From NCBI RefSeq assembly GCF_013204855.1, contig NZ_JABMKZ010000025.1, forward strand, positions 1 through 64,000: a stretch of DNA of 64,000 nt. The letters are read 5' to 3'. The stretch comes from Paenibacillus alba (lineage in GTDB: Bacteria; Bacillota; Bacilli; Paenibacillales; NBRC-103111). The notes under the pieces were generated by a model. The model did no database searches. It was given only the letters and a program-made list of their open reading frames with translations, and was not told the DNA's origin. Below, piece after piece: positions 1 to 6,643 of the stretch (its first letter is position 1; every line of letters begins with the position of its first letter). Made by a program: the position numbers and the translations under genes.

Positions 1-410
1 GGGGTATAGTAGTCATTGAGTAGGGCTCCTTCTTGGTGGTGTGGTAATCCCGAGAATACCCTACTTTTTTGTCATTTGCCTATACTCCAAATGTTGGTAC
101 ACAAACTATTTTACTTCATCGCTAAAAAGTGTAGATTCCTGCAATTGTGCAGGTATTTCCAGTAAATCCAGCTTCTCATCCAGAAAAAGCTTCAAAAACA
201 TGCACATTTGCAGGAATTTCATAATTGAGCCTATTCCAAGCTTAAAAAGGATGCATAATTGCAGTTTTATAAAAAGGTGCTGGCCCTAGTTCCAGACTCC
301 CCCTGTCCCAGTCTCTTTTCGAGAAAAACTTCCATAATTCAATGTGAACCCTCTATCGAGGCCACTCAATGATGAGCGACTCCGTTTAGAGGCAGGTTAA
401 TCGCCAAATA
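1..410. other. Non-coding left edge with short degenerate repeats
   Basis: I see no convincing gene here. An 82-codon frame at 41-289 lacks a ribosome binding site and runs through repeats. Three related 20-base units start near 140, 201 and 252. They share a TGCA..(A/T)TTGCAG core followed by an AT-rich tail. A 7-bp stem (AGTAGGG near 20, CCCTACT near 63) followed by a T-run could terminate a plus-strand gene lying before the window, but its loop is long and the call is weak. Confidence 0.5.
140..271. repeat. Three degenerate copies of a ~20-bp TGCA/TTGCAG motif
   Basis: Copies at about 140-159, 201-220 and 252-271 align over roughly 20 bases. The common core is TGCA, then 3-4 A/T-rich bases, then TGCAG, then a T/A-rich tail. 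Spacing is 61 and 51 bases. The first copy contains a near-palindrome (CCTGCAATTGTGCAGG). AGCTTnnAAAAA-like bases precede copies 2 and 3. This looks like a small intergenic repeat family, not a gene. Confidence 0.45.
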
Positions 411-453
411 AAAAAAGCTGCCCTCAAGTAGGTTTATCTACTTAGAGGACAGC
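411..453 (-). terminator. Rho-independent terminator after tcdA
   Basis: On the minus strand, a GCTG(T)CCTC..AAGTAG stem pairs across a short loop with CTACTT..GAGG(G)CAGC and is followed by a run of seven Ts. It lies downstream of tcdA and its 3' repeats and would end the hisS-aspS-tcdA transcript. Confidence 0.85.
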
Positions 454-460
454 CCATTAT

Positions 461-540
461 CTTTACTGCTCTTTACTGCTCTTTACTGCTCTTTACTGCT
501 CTTTACTGCTCTTTACTTTTCTCTACTGCTCTTCCTTGCT
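461..540. repeat. 10-bp tandem repeat at the tcdA 3' end
   Basis: Five perfect tandem copies of CTTTACTGCT (461-510) are followed by three degenerate copies (511-540) that run into the tcdA stop codon at 523-525. On the coding strand the unit reads AGCAGTAAAG, so it carries a GAG-CAG-TAA (Glu-Gln-stop) string. The array probably grew by slippage from the end of tcdA. The 10-base period shifts frame with each copy. Confidence 0.9.
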
Positions 541-1290
541 TTTCTTCAAACCAATTTCCAGCAATTCTTTCACCGCTACACTCACCATAATCAAACCGGC
601 AACTGGTGGAACAAAAGCGTTGCTGGCTGGTGGCTGCTTCGCCTTGCGGATTTCGGGCGCGTTGGCCGGAACGATCTGCTGCGTAACATCCTCGCGCGGC
701 TTCATCGGCTCTTCGGTCGAGAAGACGACCTTCACACCTTTTTTGATGCCTTCCTTGCGCAGCTTTTGGCGTACGACCCGAGCGATCGGGTCCATGCTTG
801 TTTTGGAAATATCGGCTACTTTGAACTGTGACGGATCCATTTTATTCGCCGCACCCATGCTGGACACGATAGGAATCTTCCGCTCGAGGCATTGCTTAAT
901 CAGATGGATTTTGTAGGAGATTGTATCGCTGGCATCGAGCACATAATCGATGGGGTAAGCAAACACTTCCTCATACGTTTCTTCCGTATAGAACATCCGA
1001 AGCGCGATTACATCGCACTCCGGGTTAATTAATTTGATACGGTCGCGCATCAGATCCGCTTTAGGCTGGCCGACGGTTGTCGTAAGCGCATGAATCTGAC
1101 GATTGATATTGGTGATGTCGACAACATCCTTATCGATTAGAATCAGACGTCCAACTCCCGTACGCGCCAAAGCTTCAGCAGCAATGGAACCTACCCCGCC
1201 GATACCCAGCACCGCTACTGTGCTGTTTTTCATGATTTCTAGACCTTCAGGTCCAATTGCAAGTTCAGTCCGAGAAAATTGGTGAAGCAT
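523..1290 (-). CDS. tcdA: tRNA threonylcarbamoyladenosine dehydratase TcdA
   Basis: An E1-like ThiF/MoeB/HesA-family enzyme that uses ATP to cyclise t6A37 of ANN-decoding tRNAs to ct6A in the cytoplasm. The 255-residue protein begins with a Rossmann nucleotide-binding motif (GIGGVGS, about residues 29-35). An acidic ribose-binding position follows (LIDKD, about 51-55) and then the N-x-N-R-Q catalytic segment (about 61-65). No CxxC zinc pairs are seen, as expected for TcdA rather than MoeB. The start has an AGAGGA site 9 nt upstream. It lies 23 nt after aspS, matching the B. subtilis hisS-aspS-yrvM order. Its 3' end runs into a 10-bp tandem repeat, so the last residues (KSKEEQ) may vary between strains. 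Confidence 0.93.
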   Translation of the reverse strand: MLHQFSRTELAIGPEGLEIMKNSTVAVLGIGGVGSIAAEALARTGVGRLILIDKDVVDITNINRQIHALTTTVGQPKADLMRDRIKLINPECDVIALRMFYTEETYEEVFAYPIDYVLDASDTISYKIHLIKQCLERKIPIVSSMGAANKMDPSQFKVADISKTSMDPIARVVRQKLRKEGIKKGVKVVFSTEEPMKPREDVTQQIVPANAPEIRKAKQPPASNAFVPPVAGLIMVSVAVKELLEIGLKKSKEEQ

Positions 1291-1313
1291 AGAAACACTT
1301 CCTCTTTAAGTTC

Positions 1314-3095
1314 TTAGGCTTTGGCAGCAGGCTGCTTAATCGCTACACGAACGGACAGCTGCTCAAGCTGTTTGTCATCTACCGCGCTCGGTGCATTCAT
1401 CAGCAAATCTGTTGCGTTCGCCGTTTTCGGGAATGCAATGGTCTCTCTCAGGTTGGTACGGCCAGTAATCAGCATGACCAGACGGTCGAAACCGAAAGCG
1501 AATCCGCCATGCGGAGGCGTTCCGTATTCAAATGCTTCCAGCAGGTAGCCGAATTGCTCAGTTGCTTCTTCTGGTGAGAATCCTAGCGCTTTGAACATTT
1601 TCTCTTGAACATCACGTTGGTAAATCCGCATCGAACCGCCGCCAACTTCGTAGCCGTTAAGCACGAGGTCATAAGCTTGCGCGCGAATTTGTCCTGGATC
1701 CGTATCGAAGAACTGAACATCCTCTTCATTCGGACGTGTGAACGGATGGTGTTCCGCTACATAACGTTTCGCTTCTTCATCGTAGCCCAAAAGCGGGAAG
1801 TCTACGACCCAGGCATATTTGAACTTGGAATCATCAATCAATCCGAGTTGACGTCCAATTTTAAGACGAAGATTGCCCAGTACATCAGCAACCACTTTCT
1901 TCTTGTCAGCAGAGAAAAGCAGCAAATCCCCTTCTTCCGCACCTAAGCGCTCTGTCAATGCCGCGATTTCGGCTTCATTGAAGAATTTCACGATTGGCCC
2001 TTTGAATTCGCCGTCTTTCACTTGAATCCAAGCAAGACCTTTGGCGCCATAACGCGCTGCGAATGGAAGCAGATCGTCGATTTCCTTACGGCTCCAAGTA
2101 CCGCAGCCTTTGGCGTTTAATGCTTTTACTTGACCGCCGCCTTTAACAACGTTCGCAAATACTTGAACGCCGGAAGTTTCAACGATGTCAGAAACATCCT
2201 CTAGCTCAAGTCCAAAACGAAGATCCGGTTTGTCTGAACCGTATTTCGACATGGCATCCGCATACGTAATACGTTGGAATGGACGCGGGATTTCAACTTG
2301 CGCTGTTTCCTGCATTAACTTCACGACTAGCTCTTCCAAAATCTCAAGAAGCTGGTCCTGGGAAAGGAAGGAAGTCTCGATGTCGACTTGTGTGAATTCA
2401 GGCTGACGGTCAGCACGAAGATCTTCATCACGGAAGCAGCGGGCGATCTGGTAGTAACGCTCTATACCGCTCACCATTAGCAGTTGTTTGTAGATTTGCG
2501 GCGATTGCGGCAGCGCATAGAACTCTCCTGGATGCACGCGGCTTGGCACGAGGTAATCACGCGCGCCTTCCGGCGAGCTTTTCGTCAGGATTGGCGTTTC
2601 TACATCGATGAATCCTTGGGAATCCAGGAAGTTGCGGAAAATGTTCGATGCTTTGGAACGGAGCATCAACGTTTTTTGCATTTCTGGACGGCGCAGGTCC
2701 AGATAACGATATTTCAAACGAACCGATTCGTCCACTTCAACGCCATCTTCAATGAAGAATGGAGGTGTTTTGGCCGCGTTCATGATTTCAATTTCAGTAA
2801 CTTGAATTTCGATTTCACCTGTTGGAATGTTTTTATTAACGGTCTCAGCATCGCGCTCAACCACTTTTCCTTTAATTGCAAGCACGTACTCATTGCGCGC
2901 ACGGTCAGCGACAGCTAGCGCATCGCCGGAGAAATCAGGGTTGAATACGGTTTGAACAAGACCACTGCGATCACGCAGGTCGATAAAAAGTACGCCGCCT
3001 AAGTCACGTCTTCTTTGTACCCACCCGTTTAATGTTACTGTTTGTCCTACTTGATCTTTCGTAAGCTGCCCGCAATGATGTGTTTTGAGCATCAT
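1314..3095 (-). CDS. aspS: Aspartyl-tRNA synthetase
   Basis: Class IIb aminoacyl-tRNA synthetase that charges tRNA-Asp; 593 residues from the chosen start. It has an N-terminal OB-fold anticodon-binding domain (about 1-105). Class II motif 2 (FRDEDLRADRQPEF) carries the ATP-binding arginine. A bacterial GAD insertion follows, and motif 3 is GFAFGFDRLVM near the C-terminus. The start is placed at the first of two adjacent ATG codons, 10 nt after AGGAGG; a longer in-frame extension to 3164 has no support and no counterpart in the family. It is cotranscribed behind hisS, 78 nt away, with a 9-bp hairpin between them. The T-box ahead of hisS probably controls both genes. Confidence 0.96.
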   Translation of the reverse strand: MMLKTHHCGQLTKDQVGQTVTLNGWVQRRRDLGGVLFIDLRDRSGLVQTVFNPDFSGDALAVADRARNEYVLAIKGKVVERDAETVNKNIPTGEIEIQVTEIEIMNAAKTPPFFIEDGVEVDESVRLKYRYLDLRRPEMQKTLMLRSKASNIFRNFLDSQGFIDVETPILTKSSPEGARDYLVPSRVHPGEFYALPQSPQIYKQLLMVSGIERYYQIARCFRDEDLRADRQPEFTQVDIETSFLSQDQLLEILEELVVKLMQETAQVEIPRPFQRITYADAMSKYGSDKPDLRFGLELEDVSDIVETSGVQVFANVVKGGGQVKALNAKGCGTWSRKEIDDLLPFAARYGAKGLAWIQVKDGEFKGPIVKFFNEAEIAALTERLGAEEGDLLLFSADKKKVVADVLGNLRLKIGRQLGLIDDSKFKYAWVVDFPLLGYDEEAKRYVAEHHPFTRPNEEDVQFFDTDPGQIRAQAYDLVLNGYEVGGGSMRIYQRDVQEKMFKALGFSPEEATEQFGYLLEAFEYGTPPHGGFAFGFDRLVMLITGRTNLRETIAFPKTANATDLLMNAPSAVDDKQLEQLSVRVAIKQPAAKA

Positions 3096-3120
3096 GATAA
3101 TTTTTCCTCCTAGTGTTGGG

Positions 3121-3143
3121 GACTTTGAGATTAGCTCAAAGTC
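3121..3143 (-). other. Hairpin in the hisS-aspS spacer
   Basis: A perfect 9-bp inverted repeat (GACTTTGAG / CTCAAAGTC, 5-base loop) sits between hisS and aspS. On the minus strand it is not followed by a T-run, so it is more likely an RNA processing or stability element than a terminator. On the plus strand a TCCTCTTTTT tail follows it. Confidence 0.5.
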
Positions 3144-3173
3144 TCCTCTTTTTGTAATAAACATTTAAAAGCT

Positions 3174-4439
3174 CTATTCGAATAGTGTCTTTGCAGCGTT
3201 GGAGGCAAGATCCACTAAACTAACTGTCAGCTGGCTGCCGGTATCCATTTTCTTCAGTGTAATTTCGCCGCGTTCCAGCTCATCATCACCAAGAATTGCG
3301 ACATAGGTCGCTTGGAAACGGTCTGCCGATTTCATCTGTGCCTTCATCTTGCGTCCTTGATAGTCCTTCTCCGCTTTGAGTCCTTGAACCCTCAGCTGGT
3401 GAAGCAGCTTCGTAACTTCTTTCTCGGCTGCCGCGCCTAACCCAATCAAGTAAACGTCCAGCGGTTCCGGCTTCGGAATCTCCACGCCTTGCGCTTGCAG
3501 CACGAGCAGAATACGCTCTAGCCCAAGCCCTAAGCCGACACCCGGCTGATCGTTGCCATGACCGCCGATTTGCTCTACTAAGCCGTTGTAGCGCCCACCT
3601 CCGCCAATCGTATCAATCGCGCCAATTCCGGCTGCTTTGTACTCAAAAGCGGTATGCGTATAGTAGTCCAGTCCGCGCACCAGACGAGGATTGATGCGAT
3701 ATGGAATCTCCATCGCTGTCAAATGCTCTTTCACTTGCTCGAAGTGGGTTAGGCATTCTTCATCCAAGAAATCCAAAATGCTCGGAGCGCCTTCCGTCAG
3801 CTTTTGATCAACTTTGCAATCCAAAATACGCATTGGATTCTTATCAAAACGAGACTGACAATCTTTGCACAACTGATCTTTCACGGGAGCAAAAAATTGT
3901 TGCAGCTTCTCACGATAAGTCGTTCTCACCGCAGGCGTGCCGACCGAGTTAATTTCGACGGTTACTTCTTTGAGGCCAATTTCTTTATAAAAGGTATAAC
4001 CCAGCGCAATGACTTCAGCATCAATGCTTGGATCAACAGAGCCGAAGGCTTCAATTCCGAACTGGTGGAACTGGCGGTACCTGCCCGCTTGCGGCTGCTC
4101 ATAACGGAACATTGGACCTACATAATACAGCTTCGTAAGGTCTGGAATCCCATAAAGTTTATTCTCAACATAAGCTCTAACGACTCCCGCGGTCCCCTCG
4201 GGACGAAGCGTCATGCTGCGATTCCCTTTATCGAGGAAGGTGTACATTTCTTTTCCGACAATATCCGTGGTTTCTCCGACACCTCGAATATACAAATCGG
4301 TATCCTCGAAAATGGGGGAACGGATTTCTTTGTAGTTAAAACGTTGGCACAAATCCCGGGCCTTGTTCTCTAAGTACTGCCACTTCTCCACCTCACCGGG
4401 AAGAAGATCTTGGGTGCCTTTCGGCTTTTGGATGCTCAT
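3174..4439 (-). CDS. hisS: Histidyl-tRNA synthetase
   Basis: Class II synthetase that charges tRNA-His; 421 residues. Motif 2 (MFRYEQPQAGRYRQFHQ), the histidine-specific loop (RGLDYYTHTAFE) and motif 3 (GLGLGLERILL) are all present, followed by the C-terminal anticodon-binding domain. The start (MSIQKPKGTQD) is chosen for its GGGAGG site 9 nt upstream and its match to the family N-terminus; the 39-codon upstream extension lies within the T-box leader. It is the first gene of the hisS-aspS-tcdA operon. Confidence 0.96.
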   Translation of the reverse strand: MSIQKPKGTQDLLPGEVEKWQYLENKARDLCQRFNYKEIRSPIFEDTDLYIRGVGETTDIVGKEMYTFLDKGNRSMTLRPEGTAGVVRAYVENKLYGIPDLTKLYYVGPMFRYEQPQAGRYRQFHQFGIEAFGSVDPSIDAEVIALGYTFYKEIGLKEVTVEINSVGTPAVRTTYREKLQQFFAPVKDQLCKDCQSRFDKNPMRILDCKVDQKLTEGAPSILDFLDEECLTHFEQVKEHLTAMEIPYRINPRLVRGLDYYTHTAFEYKAAGIGAIDTIGGGGRYNGLVEQIGGHGNDQPGVGLGLGLERILLVLQAQGVEIPKPEPLDVYLIGLGAAAEKEVTKLLHQLRVQGLKAEKDYQGRKMKAQMKSADRFQATYVAILGDDELERGEITLKKMDTGSQLTVSLVDLASNAAKTLFE

Positions 4440-4480
4440 GTGGTTCAACCTCCCTTTATCGATCGTCATGGCTAAAATGC

Positions 4481-4804
4481 AAAAAATCCCCCACCCCCGA
4501 CTTACGTCAGGGACGAGAGATTTGATTAACAAATTCACCCGTGGTACCACCCACATTCAGGACGCTGCACTCGCTGCCATAGCAAACGAAGCAGATCTCT
4601 GCTCTTTACGGTTAACGCCCGCTATACGCACAACTGCTACTACGCTGCTCGACCTAGATCGTCTGGCGGTTCCCAATTGGTCCTCGGGGAGGTCTTTTCG
4701 TTCGCTCATCATAGGAAGCTTGCAGCCTAGGCTTCCTTCTCTGCTTATGTGGGTGCGACTTACTTTGTCCCTTCAATGGATCACTCAAGTATCGAATTAC
4801 ATTA
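4481..4804 (-). promoter_or_regulatory. T-box leader of hisS-aspS
   Basis: A tRNA-sensing leader RNA of about 320 nt. The T-box core reads GGGTGGTACCACGGG (complement of 4538-4552). It is followed by a competing terminator stem with a T-run (4481-4521). Stem I begins about 25 nt into the transcript and its base pairs CCATTG with CAATTGG. An AAGTAA segment forms the 5' side of the specifier loop, and the 3' side reads CGAAAAGACC. The in-register specifier is GAC (4694-4692), an Asp codon; no His codon lies in that position. Uncharged tRNA-Asp would then switch on both hisS and aspS. The specifier assignment is an inference from hand folding. Confidence 0.88.
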
Positions 4805-4810
4805 TTGTTT

Positions 4811-4839
4811 ATTGTAATCATTGCCAGAAATAAAGTCAA
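4811..4839 (-). promoter_or_regulatory. Sigma-A promoter of hisS-aspS-tcdA
   Basis: TTGACT (-35, 4839-4834) and TACAAT (-10, 4816-4811) are separated by 17 bp. Transcription would start near 4804, just ahead of T-box stem I. Confidence 0.85.
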
Positions 4840-4879
4840 GGGATACAAGTCTAAACTCCTAGCGGGATCACTATATTAG

Positions 4880-5185
4880 TTAATGTGAGTCGGCCCACTT
4901 CTGCAACTCGTCCATAACAGGCTTGAGCCCTTTGCCTCGCGGTGTCAGCTCGTATTCAATCCGAACCGGTGTTTCCGGGTATACATGACGGATAATGATC
5001 TCTGCGGCCTCAAGCTCCTTGAACCTCTCCGAAAGCATGCGATCACTCATACTTGGAATGAGTACTGATATATCTTTAAAGCGCTTTGGTCCGGAAAGCA
5101 AGACATGAACGATCAATCCTGTCCACCGCTTACCCAGAAGTTCAAATGCATTCTCGAATTTGGGGCACAGTTGATAGTCTTCCAT
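4880..5185 (-). CDS. HxlR-family redox repressor, YodB/CatR-like
   Basis: A 101-residue winged-helix regulator of the MarR/DUF24 (HxlR) family. It resembles B. subtilis YodB closely: a conserved Cys near the N-terminus (C7, in LCPKFENAF), then LLGKRW, GPKRFKDI, an S-x-RMLSERFKELE recognition region and PETPVRIEYELT. In YodB and CatR this cysteine senses quinones and diamide, releasing the operator; the same role is inferred here. The start is the ATG 9 nt after GGAG; upstream in-frame codons lack a site. It is divergent from a DoxX gene, the gene type controlled by YodB/CatR in B. subtilis (catD), so that gene is the likely target. Confidence 0.88.
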   Translation of the reverse strand: MEDYQLCPKFENAFELLGKRWTGLIVHVLLSGPKRFKDISVLIPSMSDRMLSERFKELEAAEIIIRHVYPETPVRIEYELTPRGKGLKPVMDELQKWADSH

Positions 5186-5244
5186 ATAAATCATCTCCTC
5201 AGAGTTTTCGCAAGAAAACTTGCATCGTAAGCTTATGCTTAACA

Positions 5245-5307
5245 ATTTTATCATAGTCGCTTGACAAAAGTAAGTGCTTCGTAATAATATACTAACATAA
5301 AGTAAGT
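5245..5307. promoter_or_regulatory. Overlapping divergent promoters and candidate repressor site
   Basis: Plus strand (doxX): TTGACA at 5261-5266, 18 bp, TAATAT at 5285-5290. Minus strand (hxlR): TTACTT at 5273-5268, 17 bp, TAAAAT at 5250-5245. Two direct copies of AAAGTAAGT lie at 5267-5275, overlapping both -35 regions, and 5299-5307, near the doxX start. The second forms an imperfect dyad with ACTAAC. This suits one repressor controlling both genes; the operator itself is an inference. Confidence 0.6.
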
Positions 5308-5344
5308 TGTTAAACAAAATATATTTAAAGAGGAGTTGTTAGTA

Positions 5345-5737
5345 ATGGCATTAGGTCTTCTTATTATTCGCTTAGTTATAGGGTTAACATTCGCTGCACA
5401 TGGTACACAGAAATTATTTGGTTGGTTTGGAGGTTATGGTCCAAAAGGGACTGGCGGCTTCTTCGAATCAATCGGAATCAAGCCTGGCGTCCTTATGGCC
5501 GTTCTTGCAGGGTTGGCTGAAATTGGCGGCGGGTTGCTTTTTGCTGCTGGGCTTTGGACGACGCTTGGAGCTATCCTGATCGTACTGACGATGTTGATCG
5601 CCATCATCAAAGTTCACGGCAAAAACGGGTTTTGGGTTACTTCCAATGGCATTGAGTACAACCTGATTCTGATAGCCATCGCAGTAGGTGTTGCTTTGAT
5701 TGGCGCGGGCGAGTATTCTATCGATGCTTTGATGTAA
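5345..5737 (+). CDS. DoxX-family membrane protein, CatD-like
   Basis: A 130-residue integral membrane protein with four hydrophobic segments (about residues 2-20, 43-65, 68-86 and 106-128). It carries the family signatures AAHGTQKLFGWFGG and GLAEIGGGL. DoxX proteins are linked to quinone or thiol stress; B. subtilis CatD works with the dioxygenase CatE. No dioxygenase is present here, so any enzymatic partner is elsewhere. The start is the ATG 9 nt after GGAG; a TTG three codons upstream is disfavoured. It ends at a strong terminator and is probably repressed by the adjacent YodB-like protein. Confidence 0.88.
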   Translation: MALGLLIIRLVIGLTFAAHGTQKLFGWFGGYGPKGTGGFFESIGIKPGVLMAVLAGLAEIGGGLLFAAGLWTTLGAILIVLTMLIAIIKVHGKNGFWVTSNGIEYNLILIAIAVGVALIGAGEYSIDALM

Positions 5738-5747
5738 AAGTGTGACT

Positions 5748-5785
5748 AAAAAGAACCGTCGGGAAATTTCCCGACGGTTCTTTTT
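5748..5785 (+). terminator. Terminator after doxX
   Basis: A perfect inverted repeat: AAAAAGAACCGTCGGGAAA pairs with its own reverse complement and ends in five Ts. It is symmetric and could act in both directions. Confidence 0.93.
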
Positions 5786-5818
5786 GCTTGTTTTCTGTAT
5801 CAGCAAATTATAGCCCCT

Positions 5819-5915
5819 CTTTGCGAGTTGAGCCTGCCTTTTTGGCTGGCTCAGAGCGAGTTAGCTGCTTTTTCCCTCCCGAGACTGCCTTTTTGGTTGT
5901 CTCGGCTTACTTTTG
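5819..5915. repeat. Single dispersed copy of the paired-hairpin repeat
   Basis: Hairpin A (5830-5852) is GAGCCTGCC-TTTTT-GGCTGGCTC. Hairpin B (5881-5903) is GAGACTGCC-TTTTT-GGTTGTCTC. The linker (AGAGCGagTTagCTGCTT), the leading CTTTGCGAGTTG and the trailing CTTTTGC match, in the same order, the unit repeated at 28978-29466. The two loci are about 23 kb apart in the same orientation. Confidence 0.8.
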
Positions 5916-6037
5916 CTCGGATAGGTCCCCTCTTCGCGAGTTGAGACGGCCTTCTCCACCGAAAAATGGTTTATTGGCATCAAACGAGAAGTAGGTTATC
6001 CATGAAGAATGGCCGTTCTTCTGTCTAAAAGAAAATA

Positions 6038-6061
6038 GCCTGCAGCACATCGGCTGCAGGC
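6038..6061 (-). terminator. GC-rich hairpin, possible terminator
   Basis: GCCTGCAGC and GCTGCAGGC form a 9-bp stem with a 6-base loop. On the minus strand it is followed by TATTTTCTTTT. No minus-strand gene is recognised immediately upstream of it, so its role is unclear. Confidence 0.45.
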
Positions 6062-6272
6062 CTCAAATTTATATTTTTAAAGGGGGTCGTCTATAAGTAT
6101 ATCCCTTGTTCATTAAAGAAAGATGAAAATAATATTACAATTGCATGACAGTGATTTTGCAGCATTTTCATACAATTTTCATCCCCTCCCCCTCGTATAT
6201 TCAGAGGAATATTCACATATACATGTACAACAAGGCAAATGGCCTTGAATTTATCTTCAGGAGGCTGTAACA

Positions 6273-6551
6273 ATGACAAAACAAAACGAGTTTCAAGAGG
6301 AACGGCAAGACCTAGTGGTGCTCTTCTCTGAAGAATCCGAAACCGAAGCAGAAGTTGAAGACGAAGTAGCCGAAGAAGCAGCCGAAGAAGAGGCCATTGA
6401 ACAATCGGATGAGGCTGTAGAAGCAGAAGAAGACGCGGCGGATGAGGAGGAAGTTGAAGCTGAGGAGGATGCCGAGGCGGATAGCGAAGAGGAAGCAGCG
6501 GATGAGGAAGTATCTGCCGAGGCGGAAGAGGATACTTCAGAAGCTGACTGA
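6273..6551 (+). CDS. Extremely acidic low-complexity protein
   Basis: A 92-residue protein I do not recognise. After a short mixed N-terminus (MTKQNEFQEERQDLVVLF) it consists almost only of Glu, Asp, Ala, Ser and Val. There is no Lys or Arg beyond residue 11, so it should be disordered and strongly anionic. It has a good ribosome binding site (GGAGG, 8 nt before ATG), its own upstream region and a downstream hairpin terminator, all favouring a real gene. The opposite strand is also open (Pro/Leu- and Ser-rich frames) purely because of the biased composition. No signal peptide or membrane segment is seen. Function unknown. Confidence 0.65.
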   Translation: MTKQNEFQEERQDLVVLFSEESETEAEVEDEVAEEAAEEEAIEQSDEAVEAEEDAADEEEVEAEEDAEADSEEEAADEEVSAEAEEDTSEAD

Positions 6552-6595
6552 CATATGTAAGCGCAATCACACAAACCTCATCCTGATACAAAGTT

Positions 6596-6632
6596 AGAGC
6601 CTTACCGCCAGATCAACCGGCAGTAAGGCTCT
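6596..6632. terminator. Shared terminator between convergent genes
   Basis: AGAGCCTTAC..GCC pairs with GGC..GTAAGGCTCT around a 9-base loop. It lies between the acidic-protein gene (plus) and the FAD oxidoreductase gene (minus). T-tracts are modest on both sides. Confidence 0.7.
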
Positions 6633-6643
6633 TATTTATCGAA

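Larger units (their letters stand above)
5786..6272. other. Intergenic stretch with hairpin repeats
   Basis: No gene seen. It contains one copy of the paired-hairpin element also found as an array near 29 kb (5819-5915), a partial third unit at about 5931-5955 (CTTCGCGAGTTGAGACGGCC) and a GC-rich hairpin at 6038-6061. An AT-rich leader before the acidic-protein gene contains a CATACAAT box near 6171, but I could not pair it confidently with a -35 element. Confidence 0.6.

Noticed and set aside
41..289. 82-codon plus-strand frame at the left edge
   Set aside because: No ribosome binding site, Cys/Ser-rich nonsense composition, and it runs through the degenerate repeat units.
300..410. 6S RNA next to tcdA
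   Set aside because: In B. subtilis a 6S RNA gene lies near this locus, but I could not find a long rod-like fold with a central bubble here, and the tcdA-aspS gap is only 23 nt.
6091..6591. Pro/Leu-rich and Ser-rich minus-strand frames opposite the acidic protein
   Set aside because: They exist only because the plus-strand Glu/Asp/Ala codons have no stops on the reverse; neither has a ribosome binding site and the longer one runs past the terminator.
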